Shown here piece after piece: positions 9,936-20,415 of a stretch of DNA of 64,000 nt. A program made the position numbers and the translations under genes. Source of the DNA: Trichaptum fuscoviolaceum (taxonomy: Eukaryota > Basidiomycota > Agaricomycetes > Hymenochaetales > Trichaptaceae); contig CAJSYZ010000005.1 of assembly GCA_910574455.1 (NCBI GenBank), positions 310,001 to 374,000 of the forward strand. The letters are read 5' to 3'. The notes below the pieces were generated by a model, which saw only the letters and a list, made by a program, of their open reading frames with translations, did not search any database and had not been told where the DNA came from. Position 1 is the stretch's first letter. Each line of letters starts with the position of its first letter.

Positions 9936-12100
9936 ATGGATCCTAACCCCTTGTCTTGTGCCGACTTGAATCGAATTTCGCTTCGGGTCAAAGGCATATC
10001 GTCTCTTCGAGAGCGTGAAATGCTTGGAAGGCTCAGAGATATACTACGCTCTGTGGTTGATCCAGTCAACGGCTTGGCGAATGATGACCCAAGACATCTG
10101 ATTGCAGCAGCGACAGCTTCCGTATACATGGAAGCCGTAGGAGAAGTGAGTGTGCACTTCTACAGGCGTGCTTCAGTCGCAAACCTTGTCAACTCTTATG
10201 CGGATAAGCTCTTGCCTTGGGTTCGATACTTCTATCAGACGAAGATACAAAACCGCCTGGATCCGATCCATTTAGACGAGGACGAGAAGCAGAGACTGAT
10301 TAGAAATCTATCTTCTGTGTTTCTTGCTCTCACCTTTGCCACAGATGTGACAAAATCATTTCATCCTCTTATCCGACCGAATTACGATATCATTGTTGGC
10401 CTGTGGTTCGAGGAAGACGCACAAAATTCGATATTTGCAAGAACTCAACCCCCATACCCTTCGGAGATTTTTTGGCTTCTCCTTGGATTCTTACAGCCCG
10501 ATGCACACCAGCCGCTGACAGAAAAGCTGGTCCTTGGTGCCGACGGAGATACGCATCGAGTCACCAGCTTGGCGCTCGACAAGCTTCGAAAGGCTATGGC
10601 GATCGCTATGAAGACCGCTCCCTCCAAGCTGACACGTCTTTCTATCATGAAGTACCACACCATCATCTTGGCGCTTGTAACGAACCCCGACCATATTTTC
10701 GATCTCGGGTTTCAACAACACCAAACATTAACAACGCTCACGAAAGCCACGCGGCTCTTATCAGAAATCCCAGTCTCGGTAACCGACGTGGAGTCGGACT
10801 TGTTCAGCGGGACATTCACACGCTACTTCAGCAACTTTACTACTATGATCTTAGGGCATTCGGAAGATGGAACACGAGCAATAAGGCAATGCATCCGGTA
10901 TGGCGCACTCGACTGTATCGCTCAGCATTTGATGATCCATGGAAGTGTATCCAAGCAAGACCCGGAAGCGTCTATACTAGAACCTACGCTTCACTTGCTT
11001 CGTTTCAGCCTTGCTATTAGATCTATTTGCGTTGATATTCGGGATATTATGAAAAGGCTCCCACCTCCTGCAAAGATGCCTAGATCACCAGGCCGGGAAA
11101 TGTGGATGCGTTTCATGGACGAAGTATGCATGCAATGCGTTTTTCTCAAGGAGGCAGAACTAGAGGCAAAACAAAGAAAGGAAATTAGGAACATTTGCTC
11201 TCGTGTACGTGTCATCCCTTCTTTCTTGTGACAGGAATAAAGAACTCAGATGCTCTGCAGTGCAAACAGCAACTCCCCAAAAGTTCTTTGAGAAAATGCG
11301 GGAGATGCAGGAGTACAATGTACTGTTCGAAACAATGCCAAGCAGAGGAATGGAGAAATGGCCATAGAGAAACGTGCATCCGCACAGGTCCAGCACCACA
11401 AGGACTTGTATATGGTAAGATACATTATAACTCATCATAACTTGAAGCTGTGATACTCATGTATTGAGAAGGTGTTGGGAAAATGAACGAAGATAGAGTT
11501 TTCGTTACTACTCTTGCTCGAAGCGATATGCGCCGACATCGATTGCATCTGCGAGAACTTGTCAAGAGACGATATCCAGACACCCCTCTCGACCTTGTTG
11601 GGTTTACTATGGACTACACTCAAGGCGCTCCTCCATCGTACACCTCCTTTCTTGTCCATGAGCTAGATGCTGTTGCTCATGGTACGCGTATAATGAAACG
11701 CAGTGTCATCGAAAGGGCTCAGACCAACGGCCCGAGAAAACATACTATATTGGCCAGAGTGCTTTATACTCACGTGCTAGGGAAGACAGCGCAGGAAATC
11801 TTCATCACGGACACCTACGATGAGGGGACTAGCTCCGAATATCCTCGCCTTAAACCAGGAAGGAAGCAAACGGAAAAACGCGCAAGTGGTCGATTTGTCG
11901 ACTTTGACGTCCCACTAGAAGCCTGCTTCGACGAGGTTGATGAACTCATGTGCTCAATGAGGACATACGCAGCAGAAGATCCCAATCTGATGCGAGACCC
12001 AAACAAACTTGTAGAGCTAGGTTTTCAGGAGCGTGCAAATGTCTCGACTTTTGAACAAGTCTCCCGGCTACATTCGATAGTAAGCCAGTACGTAAACTAG
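9936..12100 (+). CDS. MYND-1: MYND zinc-finger protein
   Basis: Three exons (9936-11204, 11261-11414, 11472-12100), 683 residues. The N-terminal 420 residues are a helical region starting M-D-P-N-P-L, with family landmarks G-L-W-F-E-E-D and G-T-R-A-I-R-Q-C-I-R-Y-G-A-L-D. The MYND finger starts exactly at the exon 1/2 junction: C-S-R-C, then C-G-R-C, Y-C-S-K-Q-C-Q and H-R-E-T-C, so all zinc ligands are present. The C-terminal 200 residues contain D-M-R-R-H-R-L-H-L and G-R-F-V-D-F-D-V-P-L-E-A-C-F-D-E-V-D-E, shared with every paralogue in the window. MYND fingers bind zinc and usually mediate protein-protein contacts; no SET domain is present. It is most like MYND-7 and MYND-8 and is downstream of 7TM-1. 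Confidence 0.9.
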
Positions 12101-12893
12101 TGAACTAGTAATAGTTGATAGATTTTATGACTTGCTTCGATTGTATGTACTGTTTCTTAGAATATCAATGTGTTAATGATGATTAGAGCGGCTTAGTAAA
12201 GCCAAGGTAACTAATCCGCTTGAAGGCATTTTAACAATTTTGACATCAAGAACGTGTAAAAACTGAAACTAATTAATATACGTTACTTGACTCGGACTAG
12301 GCTGTATCACGATGGAGTAGCTGTACGCACAACTTTGCCTTAACTTAATTATTTCTAGATAAGCGCTTTCGGTTGTCCAGTGGCAGTGAGGTGGCAGTGG
12401 CTTCAATCCTGACTCGGAGTGGTACCAGTCTCAACTTAACATGATTCCATCTCTCGTGTGTTAAATCACGATGGCCCTAATGGCCCTCATAGTGCTCCAA
12501 ATATAGCTGCTGTATCTCCCACTGGCACGCGTAAAACCTAAGTACATACTGCCAGTGTACATGCCATATTACTCATGGACTTCGACTTGGAAACAAAACA
12601 AGCTTGTCAGATAAATTTGTGTTTAAGTCCTGATATCTTTTGCTTAGACAGAATGTCTAATTTTCTTTTTGGAACCCTTCTCTTACAGTACCCTGAAGTC
12701 CGGGTTTCGAAGCCCGTGTCAGCCAGGGACTGTGTATCTACTGGAGCCCCTGGAAACGGAGTCCAAGTTACCCACTCACCATTGCATACAAGAGATAAAG
12801 GGTTGGTGAGTATAGTATAGTATACAGCTTAGTATGCTCACTGAGTACTCTATACATTGTGTGTATACGTGGCTAAATGACTAGGTCGCGAAA
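12101..12893. other. intergenic between convergent MYND-1 and MYND-2
   Basis: About 790 bp shared by the 3' ends of two tail-to-tail genes. It contains a small element with CACTGGCA/TGCCAGTG ends (12489-12557) and further copies of the CAGTGGCAGTG motif near 12379-12400. No gene is seen. Confidence 0.6.
12489..12557 (+). repeat. small palindrome-ended element, copy A
   Basis: CACTGGCA at 12520-12527 is inverted as TGCCAGTG at 12550-12557. The preceding 30 bp (ATAGTGCTCCAAATATA ... TCTCCCACTG) is nearly repeated at 17112-17147, where the right end is again TGCCAGTGG. It could be a tiny non-autonomous transposon relic. Confidence 0.45.
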
Positions 12894-15002
12894 CTATAAA
12901 ACAAGTATTGGATGCGCAAAAGGACTGTCTTCATTCATATCTACAAGCGCCTGATCCACTAGGCGTAACGGGTGACACATCAGTTTGGGTTGCTCCGCCA
13001 CCTTTTTGGTCATCCTATGGACAAGCTCGTCGACCTCATCATAGCAAGCGTCTAGCGATATTGTACGACTTCCATCTACAAATAGACAGCTTTTGCGTTT
13101 CTCTGCATGATCAACCCCAGGACGGAGACGAGGAACTTCTTGTGGGTCTCCATCTTTGTATGTGGTGACACAGACATCTTCCAGGTTGGTCTTATTGACT
13201 TGGGATGCATAGACTGCCTGGATGTAGACCGTATGTTTGGAGATTTCCGTTTTTCCTGCTTTTGCCCGTTCAATAATATTGTCAATCATTGCAGTTTCGT
13301 CTTTGTTTGGATTGCCCTCCTTTAGAGTCTCGATTAGGAAGGTAGCAATCATCGGAGGGTCATACAAATAATTGACTTGGAAGCCCACAAGATCGGGGTG
13401 GACGCTGGGAAGTGTACGTTTCGCGAGCTTTAGGAGGTGGGGACGATGCCTTCGAACGTCATAGCGAGCAATACGCAAAGTGAACGTATTATCGTCGAGT
13501 CTGTCCTCGCCACAACCTGCCAGGAAAAGTAAATACGGAATACTTCAGATTAATCAAGACAGATCTTACGGAAAAGGGTCCTAAATCTCCTCTCAATCAC
13601 ATGATGATTACATTGATATCTATGTAGTTTCTTCCAATCCTCTGCTTGGCACCGTTGGGAGCAGTATAGGATGTTCTTACATTTACCGCATTGACGTAAA
13701 ACACCCTCTGCGGACTCTTGCTTGCACTAGGGAAGGTGTGAGATAAGTTAGATGGCGGAAGGTTGACATGCTCACATAAGAGCACAATTCCCTAGATGGC
13801 CTTTTGTGGGAGCTTGAAAGTTCCGCAAATCTGACAAAGGCACTTTGACTCATAACCGCTGTCACGAACTGCTGCCATAGTTTTCTGCTAGGAGACTTAG
13901 GCTCGGGTGTTCCGAAGGAAAACGCAGAGAGAGGAAGTCTCGTGAATGCGTCTATCGCCTCTAAACAAACAGTTCGAATGCCTAGACTTGAAATTAGATA
14001 GGAGAGTGTATATTCGAGCGGAGAAGCGAAAGGGTCGTCCACGATTTCGTTGCATATTATAAGATATCTTTCGATGCTATCCAATGCCCCGTATCGAATA
14101 CATTGCTTTAAGGCACGTGTCCCATTCTCTGCATCCTCAGCAATCATTCTGGTGAGAACGCTAACGTATGTACCGAAGGCGAACATGAAGGCGTGCTCTT
14201 CCGAAGTGCCCCTCGTATCCGAGAGGTCTGCCAGCAAACGAACGTATTTTGACATTGTCGTGAAGATTTCATGTTCGTGCAGGCTGACGCAAATATCATG
14301 CCTACGTCCGCAGGCAAGACCTGCAACGATGACGAAGTGCATTGCGATAGGCCACCGGTCGTCTGGAGCTTCCTTCATAGTGCTTCGGAGCTTGGTGATT
14401 GCAATTTGGGCCACTTTATCCGCATCGCCATTCGCGCTTCGAAGCAGCGCCTCTAAAAACGCATCCGGCGGTGGTCGGTTTGCGCAGAAGAGTACCGAAA
14501 GGATCTTCGACGCGTAAGGTAATCGATTCATGGCATGCCTCGTATCTTCTGCAATCCATAAACCAGAGATGACTTCATAGATTGATGGTAGGCCATCGTC
14601 TTTTAGAGAAACGAACTCGTGGGTGTAGATAGCATAGATCGTGGTAGACATGCTATAAATCATGGCTTGCTGGTCATCTTTGTCGGAGTAGTCCGGATCG
14701 GTTAGCCATCGAGTCTTTGACCAGTAAAAGTAATAAATCCAAGCAAGGATTCGACCTTTGTTGGCAGTAAGCAAAGATTTTAGAGAGGGGGTATTGACGA
14801 TCTGATTAATCGCTGTGGCCACAGCTTGGAAAACTATACGAGCTTGCAATGGCGCAGTCAATCGGTTATCAGTATCCGGATCACCAAGACAGTGGAAGAG
14901 ATCTTTGAATGTCTTCAGCATCTTGAACTCCGGATACGATGATATATATTCGATGCGTCTACTAAGGCGCTCGCTGTAGGCTTTGAGGACGCCAAAATCC
15001 AT
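12894..15002 (-). CDS. MYND-2: MYND zinc-finger protein
   Basis: Start at 15002 (M-D-F-G-V-L-K-A-Y-S-E-R-L). Exon 1 (13776-15002) encodes the helical N-terminal region with G-L-W-I-A-E-D and G-T-R-A-L-K-Q-C-I-R-Y-G-A-L-D. The MYND finger again begins across the exon 1/2 junction: C-S-Y-C, C-G-K-C, Y-C-S-Q-R-C-Q-A-E-D-W, H-R-Y-Q-C, all ligands present. The last exon carries the shared C-terminal domain (D-V-R-R-H-R-P-H-L and L-D-A-C-Y-D-E-V-D-E). It belongs with MYND-3: both have a shorter N-terminus with the block F-K-M-L-K-T / H-K-M-L-K-T. It is convergent with MYND-1. No damage seen. Confidence 0.9.
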
Positions 15003-15696
15003 TGGATCTTGAGTGTCGCGGTCTCGCTATCGTGATATTACATATTTGAGCAGCTGGCACAGAAAACGGCATGCTCACTTGAGCCACAATAAAAGATATG
15101 CTGTTATTTAACATCCTTTTCTTCGGCGAAAGATAGTTGGTATAGTCGATCGCAAGGAGGGGGTCGTCGTCGTCGTCGTCGTCGATCTCTTAAAGACGAA
15201 CACGTGTTACACAACAGAAGTTCAACTTCAACTTAAAGTTGAAAAGTTGAAATTACATAATCCATCTTTTATTTTAAACTCAGCATTTCACAGTTAGTAC
15301 AGTTTCAGTTATCTTGTTACAATGTATATGCGAAATTCGTTCAAAAGCATTGCGATATCACAGGCTAAAAGATACCCGCCACAGTTACAATGTTTCAACC
15401 ACTTGGACAAACCTCTTCGAAGTTACTCAACAAGTTCACACGGACTTGGGAGACTGATCGCAGCAGCCCGCAGTCATTGATCTTTCTTTAAATACCTTTG
15501 CGCAGTGATTGTCTGAGTGGATAAAATGTCTGCGATCAACGCAGTATAGGACTCGCAGCAATCACCCTTTCCCTCCATAGAATCCTCGCTGTCTTATCTG
15601 ACCCGGTAATCCAGGAATCCGAGACACCAAACCTGGCAAACTAGGGAACCATTCCAGAATCCATTTGAAAGCTACCCAGGAAAGAAATCCATATCG
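15003..15696. other. intergenic upstream of MYND-2 and the 15697 gene
   Basis: About 690 bp between divergent genes. It contains a short GTC microsatellite (15163-15184) and AT-rich sequence, otherwise nothing recognisable. Confidence 0.55.
15163..15184 (+). repeat. (GTC)n microsatellite
   Basis: About seven tandem GTC triplets in the divergent promoter region of MYND-2. Non-coding here as far as I can see. Confidence 0.9.
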
Positions 15697-16583
15697 ATGA
15701 TCATGGACACTCAGAGCCTTGTTGGTTCCAAGACCAACTCAGCCGTGAATTCGTTCGAGGATCAAACAATCGGTGAATGAGAAACCGTAAAGCATAGCTG
15801 GCAGTATCGCTGACTCTCAGTTCTTCAGAGCAATATTTGGCACCAAGAACACCTATGCAACTGTCTGTTGAAGTTTGTCAAGAAGAGCTTGATTCGCCTA
15901 GTATGGACAAGAGCGCTCCGACCCGGACTGAGCAGCATCATGATATGCCCCCGCTCTACGCGCTCCCAGAGAATGCATCGACCATCACGCCATCCCCTAT
16001 AAACGTTACAGTCGATTCACTCCTGCCTCATCAATCCATAAGCGAAATTGAATGGCACATCGCGCTCCGTGAGCTTCAAAACAACCTGTCTGCCCTCAAT
16101 CAAGCGAGGTGCTTCGATACATTTCCCAAGAGCGACCGGAGACGGTTCCTGAAGTCCCTCTTCAACTCGAAGTCCGTCAGGCCTAAAGGCGCCCAGGGGC
16201 CACAGATTAAAGAATCAGATATCGAACACCAGGCGCGTGGCCAGCGGATTCGCGTGCTCGAGGAGCTTGTGTTGAGCGGTATGCGCATGCTCGCGCGTAC
16301 TCACCCTGAGCCAGACGCGCGCATGGATTGGCACTCACGCTCGGAGGAATTCGCGGCGACAATTCGCAAGGGCGACTTAACCGGTAATTTTCAAGAATTC
16401 ATCGCGAACGATAGGAAGAAAGAGTCCATTTTGGAGGGCCTTGGGAAGAGCATAATTTTGCTGTGCATGACACCAGTTGCTATGGCTGGAGTGGTGTTCT
16501 TTGGTGCAGGTGCTATGATACATGGCCTCGGTAAAGTCGTTGTCACCATTGGCCATGTGATGACATTGGGCAAGTTCCATTGA
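15697..16583 (+). CDS. hypothetical protein with hydrophobic C-terminus
   Basis: Two exons (15697-15772 and 15829-16583) joined by a 56-nt GT-AG intron; splicing at the second possible acceptor keeps the frame. An in-frame ATG at 15703 is an alternative start. The protein (about 275 residues) has a polar, Pro/Ser-rich N-terminus, a basic middle (R-R-R-F-L-K-S-L-F) and a C-terminal hydrophobic segment of about 35 residues rich in Gly/Ala/Val (M-A-G-V-V-F-F-G-A-G-A-M-I-H-G-L-G), ending close to the stop. This suggests a tail-anchored or hairpin membrane protein. I do not recognise a family; similar uncharacterised proteins are common in mushrooms. Confidence 0.72.
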
Positions 16584-17837
16584 ACTGCGCGGATACAATT
16601 TATTCATACATACCACGTTTTGCTCTGATTTGTTTCTCTGTATATTTTGCGTAGTTTCCGTTATCGGAGACTCTGTTAATCAGATGTTGTTAGCAGCGTA
16701 GGCGTAATACGGTGATGATATGATTGATACATGGAGCGGTGAGTTTGATAGATGTCCACAAGGTTTACTCGTAGAGTTTTCTGATTTGCGTCTCTACTTG
16801 GTCAGAATTAATTTTGATATCTAAGAAAGAAAGTCAGCCGGTAAAGTGCCTTGTCCGCAACTAAACTCAAAAAATGCTCTTCAAGACTGTCCACATCCGC
16901 CGCGTCTTGCAAATTTCCCTTTACAAACGAAACAATTGAGGACGAACTCTATACCAGACATTGGTGTCTCACCTTCGTCATTATATGTTTCAATTTAATC
17001 GAGAAGAATCTTATATACACTTATGTACACTTTGACCAGAGGTCGAGAGGCAGTCGAGAGGCAGTCGAGAGAGGAGAAGATACAATCGTGCAACTCAAAC
17101 GCCGCAATCTTGATAGTGTTCCAAATATATGTAGTTGAATCTCCCACTGCGTGTGACACTACTATGTACTATGTAGTACTACTAGTAATAGTAGTACTAT
17201 TCTTAGTATACTATTATGTAAGTACACTATGCCAGTGGCCGACGATGCCGGCTCATTCCGGAGCAACCCGAGCACTCTCCTTTCCTCTTTCATTCATCCA
17301 GGTATATGAAGCCTGCAATCTAAATACTCCAGAGGGAAATATCAAATGATATTGCAGAATAGGGTTACAACTACTACTGGCATTCGATGATGTGCGATCT
17401 AACTTGAAGGATTGCTATTCCCAGTCTCTTCGTAAACGTGTTTCATGAAATGCCCCGATCTCTAGATCAAGCGTAATCAGTTAATGGAATGGAACACTCG
17501 GCGTGCTCGGAGCGGCGCAATAGTAGTGACAACTTGAATGTTCTTGGTGAACGAAAATTGTCTGAATATCTGGTACTGTATGCCTTACAGGTACTTTCCG
17601 TCTGTTCGCAATCATGTGAGTTAAAACATCATTTACGTATTGCAGTGATTAATATTCCGCAACGAATGGTGTACGCATTCTTCAATGGTTGAACTGACCA
17701 CATTTACAGAAGTATAGATGTTGATGTTCAGCTTCAAGTTGCGCCGGGTGGCCCGAAATGCCGTGGATTCGACAATCTTCACTGTAGTAATTCTTACAGG
17801 TGTCAATGGCATGGTCCCTTTTCGCTCATGCTATCAG
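16584..17837. other. intergenic
   Basis: About 1.25 kb with no gene I can support. It contains copy B of the palindrome-ended element (17112-17238), including a long stretch of alternating GTACTA-type palindromes near 17160-17225. The imperfect tandem duplication GTCGAGAGGCA lies near 17041-17070. Confidence 0.55.
17112..17238 (+). repeat. small palindrome-ended element, copy B
   Basis: Shares its left 35 bp with 12489-12524 and its right end TGCCAGTGG with that copy. The centre is a palindromic AT-rich run built from GTACTA/TAGTAC steps. It looks like a hairpin-forming insertion. Confidence 0.4.
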
Positions 17838-17844
17838 TATAAAA
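17838..17844 (+). promoter_or_regulatory. TATA box of the alpha/beta hydrolase gene
   Basis: TATAAAA 44 nt before the ATG at 17888, so the 5' UTR would be very short. Sequence match only. Confidence 0.5.
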
Positions 17845-17887
17845 CGGCTCTTGATCGACTTCTATTGTCAAGCATCCTCTCGTCCAA

Positions 17888-18975
17888 ATGACCGATTCCA
17901 AGACAGTACGAATCCTAACGTCTTCGGATCGTACTCCCATTTATGCTGATGCCGTCGGCGACCATTCGAAGCAATGCCTGCTTTTCATCCATGGTGTCAC
18001 GTTGAGCGGGGTTGTGTTCGATAACGTCTTCTCTAACGAAGCATACGCGACAGAGTTCTACATGGTGAGCATCGCGAATATTGTTGATTCTTCGGTGTAT
18101 TCTTATTAGTCAATCGCATGCAAGATTCGTTACGACATGAGAGGACACGGCCGCAGTGGAAAACCTGACAGTATTGAAGGATATTCCTCACAGCTGTATG
18201 CTGATGACTTTATGGCGGTATTAGAAGCCTTTAATGTGAAGAGACCGGTTGTTATTGGATGGTGAGAACCTCAGAGACTTCTGAATGTACGGAAACTCAC
18301 TGGTGATGAAACGTAGGAGCATGGGAGGTCGACTGCATCCTTTCTGGCTGTATTGCTTTAACTAACTAATGTGAATGCAGCTACGGTGATCGCAGACATA
18401 GCCACTCACCTGCCATTCGATACGCTGGCCGGTGCAGTGTATCTTGTAGCTCTCCTATACATAGGACCTGTCATGGAAAGAGTTGGAACTTCGACTATCT
18501 TAGGCTTCCTTCCCGGCCTTACTTCCGAAAATGATGCTACGCTATTCAGTGGTACTGCCACTGCATTCACGGACTCTCTGTTCGCCCATCCTGAAGACGT
18601 TCCTTGGGAGATGAAGTGCCTATGGATCGGTATGGCCGCACACCAAACACCGATGCACAGACGATTCATCCTTTCTCGCCTGCAAGATCCCGCGAGGCTG
18701 TTCGAGCTAGGGCAGCAGGGATTTCCCCTCTTGATCGTGAACGGCACGCAGGATCAGCAAGTCAAAGGAGATGCGGTTGTCGCTGAGATGAAACAGTACT
18801 TCAAGAATCTAAAGATATGTATGATCGAGAAGGGGGGAAGTCAAGCTGTCCACTACGAGAATGAAAAGGAGGTGATGAATAGCATTGTTGCGTTTGCTAG
18901 CGAAATCGTGCTGAAAGTGAGTTCTCTATCTGTTATCTTTTGTTTGATTGGCTCACTGCTTTATGTATGTAGTAG
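17888..18975 (+). CDS. alpha/beta hydrolase
   Basis: Alpha/beta-hydrolase fold enzyme, probably an esterase, lipase or epoxide-hydrolase-like protein; substrate unknown. Landmarks: F-I-H-G near residue 37, R-Y-D-M-R-G-H-G-R-S-G-K-P in exon 2, and the nucleophile elbow G-W-S-M-G. There is a candidate acid in N-G-T-Q-D-Q-Q-V and a candidate catalytic His in A-V-H-Y-E-N. The nucleophile Ser sits in an 11-nt micro-exon (GAGCATGGGAG at about 18317-18327) between two normal GT-AG introns; only this splicing gives the catalytic motif in frame. A last intron ends directly at the TAG stop (18973-18975), so the final coding exon is just the stop codon. About 260 residues. All catalytic elements appear intact. 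It sits alone between non-related genes. Confidence 0.88.
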
Positions 18976-20415
18976 ACGCGGGTGGATGGTCACCGTTTCT
19001 AGAATTTATTGCATGGAGAATCTCTTACTGCAGGTTATAATATATATAAGTCAGAAGGATTTGCAGAACGAGTTAGCATTGAGCAATTTTTTTCTCGCGA
19101 ACTTCTTGAACTTGAAGCGGAGCCTGAGGGGAGCCTCCCGCGTGTGAGTCACGTCGTGACTTACGCGCTATGTCACGCGTCAAGACGCGTGTCACCCAAA
19201 CTTCGTCCCTTCGCCTTCGACCACCACGACCACAGCATCAAGTTTCAAGACATCGAGATTTCTTACGAGTCTTCCTCGTATCTGCGGCTTCTTCATTTAT
19301 TTTGCTTTCACAACGTTTCTCATTCGAAGTTTTTCTTCGTGACTGCGCTGCTCAATCTGGTTTTCACCTTCAAGTTGGTCTTCAAGTTTGTCTTACTGTT
19401 CTACTCGCCTTGGTCTGTGTCTCACAATACATTCTCAGTCTTTGGCTTTCCACTTGCACCTGTATCCCTGTGGACTCTCCGGCCCATGTCTTGCCATTTT
19501 CTGTCAAAGCTTTGCAGTCTTTCTGCCTTTGTCTTGCTGACCATTGAGTCCTGGATTTGCCACCCTTTCTGCCTTGCTCTGACGACCGTTGAGTGTTAGA
19601 TTTGCCTCTCGTGATTTCCTGGATTTTTAATCCTTCTGGCCTTGCATTTCCACCCTTGCATCTTTGGTTTTAACCTTTTCTTCCAATAAATAGTCTCCCT
19701 CAGGCCCGGCATTTCATTGCATGTTCAGGTACATGATATCACTTCTATATGCATCATTAGGAAGGCAGACTCTGCCTGTGCTCCTTTTTGAGGGGTCTTG
19801 CCGTGGCTGCTCCTCGTCGCGCTGGTGTGTCTTCGTCCCCTCTCGGTAGCCCCAAGTCACTCCAAGGTGTTTGCGCATGGGAGCGTCGCTCTGGAGTGGC
19901 TTCGCACAAACACTCTGCCGGTCCAACGTTTCACTAGAGCTTACTTCCGACGCGGAAGTATTTTATAAGGACGTTTACCTCTACGACAGTGTCCGCAAGC
20001 CACGAGGGAGTCAAATTGGCTGCGGTTACATTTTAACGTCAGTCTCAAATTTCTCAATAACCCCCGCTGTTTCAATGCAGCTCTGCGCTGACTGACGTAT
20101 TGAGAAGAAAAGGAGAAGAATTGTACAAAACGTATAGTACAAGTTTAGTTTCAACGTGCAAGTCGACCTACTGGGCCCCAGGGGTTAGATGGCTGCCAAT
20201 CAATTCTACATCAAATTCAGCACTACTCGATGAAACAAGTGTGGTGTATTTCATCGTTGGAACACTATCTCTGATGATGTGTTGAGACGAGCACATGAAC
20301 GAAATCCGACCATACTGGAGGAGTCGGTAACGCCCGTAGCCGGGACAACCGACACGCCATCATTGCGTTCGGCATCCAGCTCTCTTCTTTCGCAGCGTGT
20401 GTGCCTTCGACACCC
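18976..20415. other. intergenic, pyrimidine-rich
   Basis: About 1.4 kb with long C/T-rich stretches (about 19200-19700) and an imperfect palindrome near 19143-19165 (GTGAGTCACG/CGTGACTTAC). The open frames here are biased in composition and resemble no protein I know. Confidence 0.5.

Noticed and set aside
12680..12760. tRNA-like GGGTTTCGAAGCCC stretch
   Set aside because: It resembles a T-loop box but no acceptor, D-arm or anticodon arm can be folded around it.
19009..19599. Plus-strand frame of 196 residues
   Set aside because: Strong pyrimidine bias gives a Phe/Leu/Ser-rich pseudo-translation; overlapping frames are equally open and no domain is seen.
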